NCBI GenBank assembly: GCA_029260695.1
Contig: JAJDCT010000210.1
Coordinates: forward strand, 1 to 6,722
Direction: 5' to 3'
Source: Phycisphaeraceae bacterium
GTDB taxonomy: Bacteria; Planctomycetota; Phycisphaerae; Phycisphaerales; Phycisphaeraceae
Length of the DNA: 6,722 nt
The notes under the pieces: generated by a model
The model's database searches: none
What the model saw: the letters and a program-made list of their open reading frames with translations, nothing else
Told to the model about the DNA's origin: nothing
Translations under genes and position numbers: made by a program
Shown: one piece after another, positions 1 to 5,259 of the stretch
How the letters are laid out: every line of letters begins with the position of its first letter
Numbering within the stretch: the stretch's first letter is position 1

Positions 1-1537
1 ACACCGTCAAAGCGGGGGTCCAGAGTTGCCGGGGGAGATCATCCACAAGCACGCGGATTGATACACCGTCCGCGGTGGCGCTCACCAACTGCCCCATCCT
101 GTGTAGTCGCCGTGCGGCAACGATGCCACCCATCGAACTAGGGTCGTCCCAGACGATCTGCTGGTAAGCCTCGGCTCGTTGCTCATCAGTCAAGCCCGGC
201 AGCGAAGCCAGGCCCAGGCGTGCGAACATATTTTCAGCACCCAGTGACTCGAATGTGTCGCGTGCGGCCTGGGCATCGCCCTGCCGCAGTGCGAGCCAGC
301 CGCTGGCAAGGCGGGCGTGCTCGTTGTCTGCATCGAGTAGCTTGATCCTCTGATTGACCCAGTCGGTGTCCTGGTTGAACACCGCGGCGATCCAGGTCAA
401 CTGAGCAAACGAGTCCTCTTGTTCCTGCTTGTCCTGCATCTTGGCGGTGTTTTCACGCAGCCGTTGGAACGAATTTTTAGCGGCGACGGGGTTGGCGTCG
501 TGCATCAGGATCAGCCGGATAAACTCCAGCGTTGCCGGGATCGCGGGCAGGTCCTCCAGAGATGGCGCCTCTTCTGGGTCATCCTCGGCCAAGAGGTCGG
601 GGTCCTGCGCGTCGGCTATCTGCTTGAGAAACAACTGCAACTCTAAAAGAAGAGGCGGCACTTTGTCTTCCTGGCCCGAAGCCACCAGACACATGGCGTA
701 TTGATTCGTCAGGCCCAGCCGTGTCTGCATGTCCACCAAGCTCATTGACAGATTAAACTGGTCGACGGCTTGGGCGTAGACCCCCTGCTGCATCAGCAGG
801 CTTGCAAGCGTGACCCTGATACTCGGTTCCACGGGGCTGGCCTTGAGCATATTGACCAGCGCGGCCCCCTGCTGACGCGGTGTCCCGTCTCGCTCGATCG
901 CCAATGCGTAAACCATGCTTGCGGCGACGGGGTTGGTCTCATCGAGCTTGACGGCGTAACCCAACCAGGCGGCGGACCGCTGGTTGTCACCGATCTCCTG
1001 CGCAGCCTGCGCCGCGAGGGAGGCGAGCCTGGACCGTAGCGGTGCGGACAACCGCTGGGCAGCTTTGGCATTAAGCAGACGCTCCAGCGATTCAAGGTAG
1101 TCGTCAAGAGACTCGACGGAACCGAGCCGGGTCTTGATCAATTCGAGCTGGGCGGCGTCATCGCCGGGCTCCATCCGCAGGTAGTTGCGTAGTGCTTCGA
1201 TGAGCAGCGATTGATCTTCTTGTGCCCGTGCCAGCGACATGGTGAGCTGCCACATCCCCTCGTCGTCGGGGTTGAGTTGGGCAGCCATGTTCAGCAAGAC
1301 CTTGGCTCGTTGGAGCTGATCGGGGCGGGGCTCGGTCTCGCGTCCGAATAACGTCCACGCCATGGAGACGAGCTGGTCGGCCAACATCTGATCGGTCGTC
1401 GCGCTTTGGGGGAAATCCAGATCCTGCGCCCATGTGGATGGCGTAAGCCAGATCGAGACCAGGATGGCGGGCATCAGGGCCAGCCATCGCATGCCCGGTT
1501 GACGGTGTGTGGTTCGTTGCATGGCGTATCTCATCAT
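1..1537 (-). CDS. Secreted helical-repeat (TPR-like) protein, C-terminus cut by window edge
   Basis: Reading the minus strand from 1537 gives 512 codons with no stop, still open at the left edge, so the C-terminus is missing. Residues 1-17 are basic. Residues 18-31 are hydrophobic (WLALMPAILVSIWL) and are followed by STWAQ, a plausible signal-peptidase site near residue 37, so export is likely. The rest is almost entirely amphipathic helix, rich in Ala, Leu and Gln. TPR-like helix pairs are visible around residues 75-125 (AKVLLNMAAQLNPDD and following) and 237-268. An acidic, proline-rich linker lies at about 309-334. No catalytic motif is seen. The ATG at 1537 is chosen because GGAG lies 10 bases upstream; ATGs at 1534 and 1522 are alternatives. 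The gene starts 34 bases after the stop of the small membrane protein gene and is probably co-transcribed with it. The role is unknown; such proteins usually act as periplasmic scaffolds. That it is a real gene is near certain; the repeat class is inferred. Confidence 0.85.
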   Translation of the reverse strand, partial: MMRYAMQRTTHRQPGMRWLALMPAILVSIWLTPSTWAQDLDFPQSATTDQMLADQLVSMAWTLFGRETEPRPDQLQRAKVLLNMAAQLNPDDEGMWQLTMSLARAQEDQSLLIEALRNYLRMEPGDDAAQLELIKTRLGSVESLDDYLESLERLLNAKAAQRLSAPLRSRLASLAAQAAQEIGDNQRSAAWLGYAVKLDETNPVAASMVYALAIERDGTPRQQGAALVNMLKASPVEPSIRVTLASLLMQQGVYAQAVDQFNLSMSLVDMQTRLGLTNQYAMCLVASGQEDKVPPLLLELQLFLKQIADAQDPDLLAEDDPEEAPSLEDLPAIPATLEFIRLILMHDANPVAAKNSFQRLRENTAKMQDKQEQEDSFAQLTWIAAVFNQDTDWVNQRIKLLDADNEHARLASGWLALRQGDAQAARDTFESLGAENMFARLGLASLPGLTDEQRAEAYQQIVWDDPSSMGGIVAARRLHRMGQLVSATADGVSIRVLVDDLPRQLWTPALTV

Positions 1538-1547
1538 CAGTCGGTCA

Positions 1548-1551
1548 CTCC
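1548..1551 (-). promoter_or_regulatory. Ribosome binding site for the helical-repeat protein
   Basis: GGAG on the minus strand lies 10 bases before the ATG at 1537 and 13 before the ATG at 1534. It decides between the clustered possible starts in favour of the first. Confidence 0.5.
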
Positions 1552-1571
1552 GGGCCTGGTAGCCGGCCGGG

Positions 1572-1856
1572 TCAGATTGGCGTGTTGGTCCAGAGCAACC
1601 AGAACGCCAGCGGTGCCCAGCCGAAGAAGACCAGGGCCGCGGTTAGTTTCATGAATCCAGTCACCTCTTGCGACGCCCCCGGGACCAAGTCGTCGGCTAC
1701 TTGGACCATCAGGACAAATAAGCCCGCTGATATCGGTCCTACGGCTAAAATCGACGGATAGTTCTCCAGCAGCCAAAGCCCGAGAATCACGCACGCCCCG
1801 GACCAGCCGGTGCCAAATGCCAGTTTCGCCGTTCTGCTCAGGGCATGCCATCGCAT
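1572..1856 (-). CDS. Small three-helix inner-membrane protein, unknown function
   Basis: A 94-residue protein with a short basic N-terminus (MRWHALSRTAK) and three hydrophobic segments at about residues 15-30, 35-53 and 67-89. The last ends in APLAFWLLW. A short charged loop (DD near residue 55, then a PGASQE turn) separates helices two and three. I recognise no family, and no catalytic or metal-binding motif is visible. The start at 1856 is supported by GGAGG nine bases upstream. A TATATA element a little further up may be the promoter of a two-gene unit with the secreted helical-repeat gene, which begins 34 bases downstream. The pairing suggests a membrane partner or anchor for that exported protein, but this rests only on adjacency. 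Codon use and GC match the flanking minus-strand genes. Confidence 0.75.
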   Translation of the reverse strand: MRWHALSRTAKLAFGTGWSGACVILGLWLLENYPSILAVGPISAGLFVLMVQVADDLVPGASQEVTGFMKLTAALVFFGWAPLAFWLLWTNTPI

Positions 1857-1865
1857 CGTCAGCAG

Positions 1866-1870
1866 CCTCC
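1866..1870 (-). promoter_or_regulatory. Ribosome binding site for the small membrane protein
   Basis: GGAGG on the minus strand, nine bases before the ATG at 1856. This is one of the best Shine-Dalgarno matches in the window and fixes the start of the 94-residue protein. Confidence 0.65.
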
Positions 1871-1880
1871 GTGCCGCCTA

Positions 1881-1909
1881 TATATAGTCCTGCATCGGCC
1901 GATCCTTAA
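1881..1909 (-). promoter_or_regulatory. Possible promoter for the membrane protein / repeat protein unit
   Basis: On the minus strand TATATA (1886-1881) could act as a -10 box. TTAAGG (1909-1904) lies 17 bases upstream as a weak -35 (three of six consensus bases). The TATATATA run stands out in otherwise GC-rich sequence between trpA and the 94-residue membrane protein gene, where a promoter would be expected if trpA is transcribed separately. The match is modest. Confidence 0.35.
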
Positions 1910-1984
1910 GCGGGCCTGAATCTCCCAGGCCCCCCCGGTCAAACGCCCTGCACCGCCGCCTGACCCGCCACCGCGGCGTCTTGG

Positions 1985-2824
1985 CTATACCGGGCTCAAA
2001 CCCGGCACCAACGCCCGTGTGTATTCTTCCACTATCTTAACCGTTTGGTCCTCGCCCTCCGAACGGGCCTGGGCCACGCGGCGCATCATCCCCGAACCCA
2101 CGATCGCAGCGTCCGCCACAGACACCACCTGGCGTACGTGCTCGGCACTGCTGATCCCAAACCCCACCGTGATCGGCAGATCGGTCACCGCACGCAGACG
2201 TTTGAGCCTGGCGGGCAGCTCCGGCGGCAACTCGGCCCGTTCACCGGTGATCCCCGCTCGAGACACGACGTACACAAACCCAGTACACGCCTTGGCGATC
2301 TGCTCTGCACGGTCGTCTGGCGTTGTCGGGGCGATCAACATGCTCAGGATCAACCCCGCCTCCGCCGCCGCCAAACGCGCGGGCCCGGACTCCTCCAGAG
2401 CCAGGTCCGGGAAGATGAACCCGTCAAACCCCGCGTCCTTCGCATCGCCGATGAATTCCGTCAGGCCGATCCGATGCACGATCGAATAGCTGACCATCGC
2501 CACCAGCCCGATCGATAAACTCTGCCGGACATGCGAGACCATTTCGAAGATCTGGCCGACCGTCACGCCGTGGCTTAGCGCATGGGTCATCGAAGCCTCG
2601 ATCACCGGCCCATCCGCGACCGGATCGGAAAACGGGATACCCAATTCGCATACCGACGCGCCGGCGTCCTGGATCGCCGTGAGCATACGCCCGGTCGCCT
2701 CGACGCTGGGGTCACCGGCGGTGAGGTATGGCATCAACGCCTTGCCCCCACCTTCACTTCCCGCAGCCCGCAAATCCTGAAATATCCGGTCGATACGATT
2801 CATGATGGGTAGGATAAGGGCCAT
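1985..2824 (-). CDS. trpA: Tryptophan synthase alpha chain
   Basis: TrpA cleaves indole-3-glycerol phosphate to indole and glyceraldehyde 3-phosphate, and passes indole through a tunnel to TrpB, the last step of tryptophan synthesis in the cytoplasm. The 279-residue frame shows the whole TIM-barrel family pattern: LTAGDPS (34-40), CELGIPFSDPVADGP (59-73) with the catalytic Glu60 and Asp71 at the family's 11-residue spacing, a DLALEES segment (140-146), SRAGITG (188-194), GFGIS (221-225) and the phosphate-binding GSG (243-245). Length is normal (268 in E. coli). The start is uncertain: relatives usually begin close to the RIDRIF-type motif, so Met8 (ATG at 2803) fits the family better than the first ATG at 2824, and neither has a clear Shine-Dalgarno. 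An in-frame stop just upstream of 2824 rules out anything longer. No trpB or other trp gene lies in the window; the upstream neighbour is a divergent, AT-richer gene. Confidence 0.96.
   Translation of the reverse strand: MALILPIMNRIDRIFQDLRAAGSEGGGKALMPYLTAGDPSVEATGRMLTAIQDAGASVCELGIPFSDPVADGPVIEASMTHALSHGVTVGQIFEMVSHVRQSLSIGLVAMVSYSIVHRIGLTEFIGDAKDAGFDGFIFPDLALEESGPARLAAAEAGLILSMLIAPTTPDDRAEQIAKACTGFVYVVSRAGITGERAELPPELPARLKRLRAVTDLPITVGFGISSAEHVRQVVSVADAAIVGSGMMRRVAQARSEGEDQTVKIVEEYTRALVPGLSPV
1990..2005 (-). other. Inverted repeat across the 3' end of trpA
   Basis: CCGGG, a six-base loop, then CCCGG form a short perfect hairpin within the last codons of trpA, three bases before the stop codon. 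No T-run follows on the minus strand, so it is not a classical intrinsic terminator. It could still stabilise the 3' end or be a simple consequence of the codons PGLSP. Confidence 0.3.
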
Positions 2825-2868
2825 TGCTTAAGTGGGCAATCATCAGGAGGCCACTATCGAATATGATC

Positions 2869-2898
2869 CTGACAAATCACCGCTTTCCGTCCTAATTC
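2869..2898 (+). promoter_or_regulatory. Possible promoter for the nuclease-like gene
   Basis: CTGACA at 2869-2874 matches five of six bases of a sigma70 -35 box. At 18 bases spacing the sequence is TAATTC (2893-2898), a poor -10, so the assignment is tentative. The position, 28 bases upstream of the ATG at 2926 in the 101-base divergent gap with trpA, is where a promoter for this lone plus-strand gene would be expected. Confidence 0.25.
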
Positions 2899-2912
2899 TT
2901 TAGCAACCGAGC

Positions 2913-2920
2913 AAGAGGTG
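2913..2920 (+). promoter_or_regulatory. Ribosome binding site for the nuclease-like gene
   Basis: AAGAGGTG with its GAGG core ends seven bases before the ATG at 2926. It is a strong Shine-Dalgarno, in contrast to trpA, the SnoaL-like gene and lptG nearby, which have none that is clear. Confidence 0.65.
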
Positions 2921-2925
2921 GCCCT

Positions 2926-3417
2926 ATGAATAATGACGATCTAGCACAGATGACCGAAAAGGAATTGCTTAGATTACACGGTGCCGCAATCAATGAACTT
3001 AGACGCCGTAAAGTTGTGCGAACCCAAAACAATCCCGTGGGAGATTATACGGAATGGCTCGTGTCTCAGGCACTGGAGCTCAAGCTGGAGGGTAATTCCG
3101 CTGCCGGTTACGATGCCACCGATGCCAAGGATAAGGCTATTCGCTACCAGATCAAAGGACGGCGATTGGCACAAAAAAATCACGCCTGCCAACTAAGTGC
3201 CATCAGAAACCTACATGACAAACTTTTTGATTACTTGGCGGTCGTTGTTTATGACCATAACTATAACATCATCAACGCAGTTCTTATCCCACACGCTGCA
3301 GTCTGCCAATACGCGACGTACCGTGAGCATGTAAACGCTCATATTCTCCACCTTAACAGCAACATATTGAATGATGATCGAGTCAAACCGATCGACAACC
3401 TTACACCAGAGGTGTAA
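2926..3417 (+). CDS. Probable PD-(D/E)XK nuclease-fold protein, lone transferred gene
   Basis: A 163-residue soluble protein. The N-terminal 32 residues are a charged helix (LAQMTEKELLRLHGAAINEL). Then GDYTEWLV (39-46) carries Glu43, GYDATD (61-66) carries Asp63 and RYQIKGRR (73-80) carries Gln75 and Lys77. A helix-borne Glu, a following Asp and a beta-strand QxK is the active-site order of PD-(D/E)XK nucleases with a Gln variant, as in several restriction-enzyme-like families. FDYLAVVVYD (101-110) and NAVLIPH (117-123) fit the next two core strands. The protein lacks any specificity or ATPase domain. It is the only plus-strand gene and hand counts of several lines give about 42-50% GC, against 60-70% in the flanking genes; transfer is the simplest reading. 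It has its own ribosome site and converges on the SnoaL-like gene, with 24 bases between stops. The fold call comes from motif reading and could be wrong; conserved hypothetical is the fallback. A defence or DNA-processing role is only inference. Confidence 0.85.
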   Translation: MNNDDLAQMTEKELLRLHGAAINELRRRKVVRTQNNPVGDYTEWLVSQALELKLEGNSAAGYDATDAKDKAIRYQIKGRRLAQKNHACQLSAIRNLHDKLFDYLAVVVYDHNYNIINAVLIPHAAVCQYATYREHVNAHILHLNSNILNDDRVKPIDNLTPEV

Positions 3418-3423
3418 CACCTC
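3401..3423. other. Overlapping alternative inverted repeats between convergent genes
   Basis: TTACACC / GGTGTAA (3401-3407 with 3411-3417, three-base loop) and GAGGTGT / ACACCTC (3409-3415 with 3417-3423, one-base centre) are both perfect seven-base inverted repeats that share the middle arm. They lie over the stop codon of the plus-strand nuclease-like gene and in the 24-base gap to the convergent SnoaL-like gene. No T-tract follows on either strand, so a bidirectional terminator is possible but weakly supported. Confidence 0.4.
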
Positions 3424-3441
3424 ACACATTCCGTCTCGATT

Positions 3442-3828
3442 TCACCTCATCGCCGACGCGATCATGCGTGTATCGGTGTATTGTTCGAAGCGGGTGATGC
3501 GGCTGTCTTTGAGGTAGTAGACGTGGGCGAAGGCGGCGGTCATGGATTGACCGGTGGTCTTGTGGGTGCCGTGGTAGTTGCCCACTGCGATGATGGCGTC
3601 GCCGGCGTCGAGCCAGTTGTCTACGTCGGCTCGCCAGGCGGACCATTCAACCTTGAACTTCGCAAAGACGTCATCAAGCACGGCTTGAGCGCCGACGTAA
3701 CGGCCGCCTCCTGGGAAGCCCTCGTTTTGAATCCATTCGATGTCGGGGGCGAACAATTCAAGGATGCGGTGGCGGTCACCAGCGGCAAAGGCCTCATAAA
3801 GGCTCTTGACTGTTTGGAGGTTGGTCAT
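3442..3828 (-). CDS. SnoaL-like / NTF2-fold protein (ketosteroid isomerase-related)
   Basis: A 128-residue protein of the NTF2-like superfamily, a cone-shaped alpha+beta barrel used by small isomerases, hydrolases and ligand-binding proteins. It shows the SnoaL pattern in order: VKSLYEAFAAGD (7-18), a helix ending in LFAPDIEW (25-32), GGGRYVG (40-46), VGNYHGTH (82-89), FAHVYYLKDSRITRFEQYTDT (100-120) split by its turn at 108-109, and a C-terminal helix. Length is normal for the family. There is no signal peptide, so it is cytoplasmic. The substrate cannot be read from sequence. The ATG at 3828 is the only reasonable start, although no Shine-Dalgarno is visible. It follows lptG by 62 bases on the same strand and could be read through from it, but a link to LPS transport is not supported. 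GC matches the minus-strand genes, not the AT-rich convergent neighbour. Confidence 0.9.
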   Translation of the reverse strand: MTNLQTVKSLYEAFAAGDRHRILELFAPDIEWIQNEGFPGGGRYVGAQAVLDDVFAKFKVEWSAWRADVDNWLDAGDAIIAVGNYHGTHKTTGQSMTAAFAHVYYLKDSRITRFEQYTDTRMIASAMR

Positions 3829-3890
3829 AGTGATGGCCGGCGATTGAACCGCAAGACGCTTGAAACGAAGTGTAGAAGTGAACTCCCCTT

Positions 3891-5171
3891 CTAGGTTTTG
3901 ACTCTTTGCAGGACGTAGGCAGACAAGGGCAGATACACGACCACGGGGATCCAGGCGGCGGCGACGGGGTTAAACGTGCCGGTGACCAAGTCGGGGAGTG
4001 TCATGCCCCCTGCCCAGACACCGAGGCACAGCCCCGCACACTTGACCGACTGCAGCAGCATGTTTTCCGGCGCGCGCAGCAGGAAGTACGGCAGGCCCAT
4101 CGCCAGGATCAACACGTTGACGATCAGCAGGCTGATCCTGCCCCATTTGGTGCGGGTGACGGTGTCGCGGAGTGATGCGGGGACCGCCTGGTTGTGTTGC
4201 ATCTTCTGCAACTCGGTGACCGGGAGCAGCCTGATGTAGTCGGCGTTTCGGCGCAGCTGAATCAGGGTCGGGGACAGGTCGGTCTTGAAGAAGTCGACGT
4301 CTGTGCTGCCCCGATCCATCGCCTCCACCGGGGATTCGCTGATCCGCCCGGGTCTGACCGAGTAGCCGTCAATGAGCTCCCAACCTTGCCGCTCTTCGTC
4401 CCAGACCGCTTGCGCAGCCGAGATCTTCTGCCTCTGCAGGCCTTGCGCATCTCGGACCACCACGCGTATATCCGTGAGCTGCTCGTGCTCCGCGTCGAAT
4501 CTCGCGGCGCTGACCAGGCTGCCCTCCCCATCGGGCGCGTACTGAAACGCAAAATGCTCGACGGTCTGGTTCTTGATGTGTGATTTCTTTCGGCTGAGCT
4601 TGCCCGCCAGATGCGGAATGACAAACTCCTGCACAGGCAACGCCAGGACATTCAAAGCGATGCCTGTAATAAGGATCGGCATCGCAACGCGGTAGAGGCT
4701 GATGCCGCTAGAGACCATGGCGGTCAGTTCGCGGTTACGTCCCAGGCCGGTGAGCGTGAACCCCATAGCCGCGACGACGATCAACCCGGAGAAGAAGGCG
4801 TAGACCAGGATAACGATCGGGCCGTAGTAGTCCCCGACCGCACGGAAGATGCCGAAGGTCCGCAGGAACACCCCAGGGGTGGCGAGATCGAGTAGCTCTT
4901 CGGCCTGCGCCTGGGTGATATGTAGTTGTCGGGCAACCTGATTGGCGTCGGCTTCATGCTTGATCAGATCCAAAACCGCCGACGCGGGTTGCCCCATCCG
5001 CTCTGCCTGACTGGTGACCGTCTGCAGGCGCGCCCAATTGCGTCCCGCTTCGAAGAATTCGTCCAGACTGGCGATCAGGTCCACCACGACGAACAGCGTC
5101 ATCAACACGACGTAAAGGATCGCGAAGTTGACGACGAACTGCCTGATGATGTAGCGATCGAGGGTTTTCAT
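3891..5171 (-). CDS. lptG: LptG-like permease of the LPS export ABC transporter (YjgP/YjgQ family)
   Basis: With LptF it forms the inner-membrane core of LptB2FG, which extracts LPS and feeds it to the LptC/LptA bridge. From the ATG at 5171 the protein has 426 residues: MKTLDRYIIRQF start, TM1 at about 12-34, TM2 117-140, the cytoplasmic coupling segment NRELTAMVSSGIS (146-158), TM3 162-184, a periplasmic beta domain at about 188-308, and three C-terminal helices at about 346-365, 372-390 and 403-421. LDRYI at the N-terminus and KTDLSP late in the beta domain (residues 296-301) resemble LptG more than LptF. It is longer than E. coli LptG (360) because of a helical insert at 44-101, between TM1 and TM2. 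A TTG at 5177 would add two residues, but ATG fits the family. No Shine-Dalgarno is visible. It lies 88 bases after the lptF-like gene, probably in the same unit. The family is certain; G rather than F is likely. Confidence 0.92.
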   Translation of the reverse strand: MKTLDRYIIRQFVVNFAILYVVLMTLFVVVDLIASLDEFFEAGRNWARLQTVTSQAERMGQPASAVLDLIKHEADANQVARQLHITQAQAEELLDLATPGVFLRTFGIFRAVGDYYGPIVILVYAFFSGLIVVAAMGFTLTGLGRNRELTAMVSSGISLYRVAMPILITGIALNVLALPVQEFVIPHLAGKLSRKKSHIKNQTVEHFAFQYAPDGEGSLVSAARFDAEHEQLTDIRVVVRDAQGLQRQKISAAQAVWDEERQGWELIDGYSVRPGRISESPVEAMDRGSTDVDFFKTDLSPTLIQLRRNADYIRLLPVTELQKMQHNQAVPASLRDTVTRTKWGRISLLIVNVLILAMGLPYFLLRAPENMLLQSVKCAGLCLGVWAGGMTLPDLVTGTFNPVAAAWIPVVVYLPLSAYVLQRVKT

Positions 5172-5207
5172 GGACAAGGGCTAAGGTCTGAGGTCAAGGG
5201 GCTTAGG
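5172..5207. repeat. Imperfect direct repeat just upstream of the lptG-like start
   Basis: On the plus strand GGACAAGGGCTAAGG (5172-5186) is echoed by GGTCAAGGGGCTTAGG (5192-5207), with two substitutions and one extra G, 20 bases apart. The first copy ends directly at the ATG of the lptG-like gene. This could be a small tandem duplication or a protein or regulatory site in the 88-base gap between the two permease genes. Confidence 0.4.
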
Positions 5208-5259
5208 GTTTGTATTCCTGCTTTAGCGTGCGTTATTGGGGCCGTTCTGTTTTCAGTTT

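Noticed and set aside
419..1487. Short frames on both strands inside the left-hand region
   Set aside because: All overlap one uninterrupted minus-strand frame from 1537 to the window edge that has a signal peptide and a ribosome site.
1954..1978. CGCCGC / GCGGCG hairpin after trpA as an intrinsic terminator
   Set aside because: The loop is 13 bases and there is no T-run on the minus strand; such pairs arise readily in GC-rich sequence.
2019..2518. Long plus-strand frames (156 and 157 codons) opposite trpA
   Set aside because: They lie wholly antisense to an unmistakable trpA, have low-complexity Arg/Ser/Pro-rich translations typical of antisense GC-rich DNA, and show no ribosome site.
2845..2895. 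AGGAGG followed by a 10-codon plus-strand ORF (ATG at 2863), a possible leader peptide
   Set aside because: The spacing of 12 bases is long, the peptide has no Trp or other run typical of attenuation, and no terminator/antiterminator pair follows.
480..3971. Exact repeat of AACCCCGTCGCCGC (minus strand) at 480-495, 921-936 and 3958-3971
   Set aside because: All three encode the peptide NPVAA in the same codon choice. Two are in the helical-repeat protein and one in LptG; a shared short motif with strong codon bias explains them without a repeat element.
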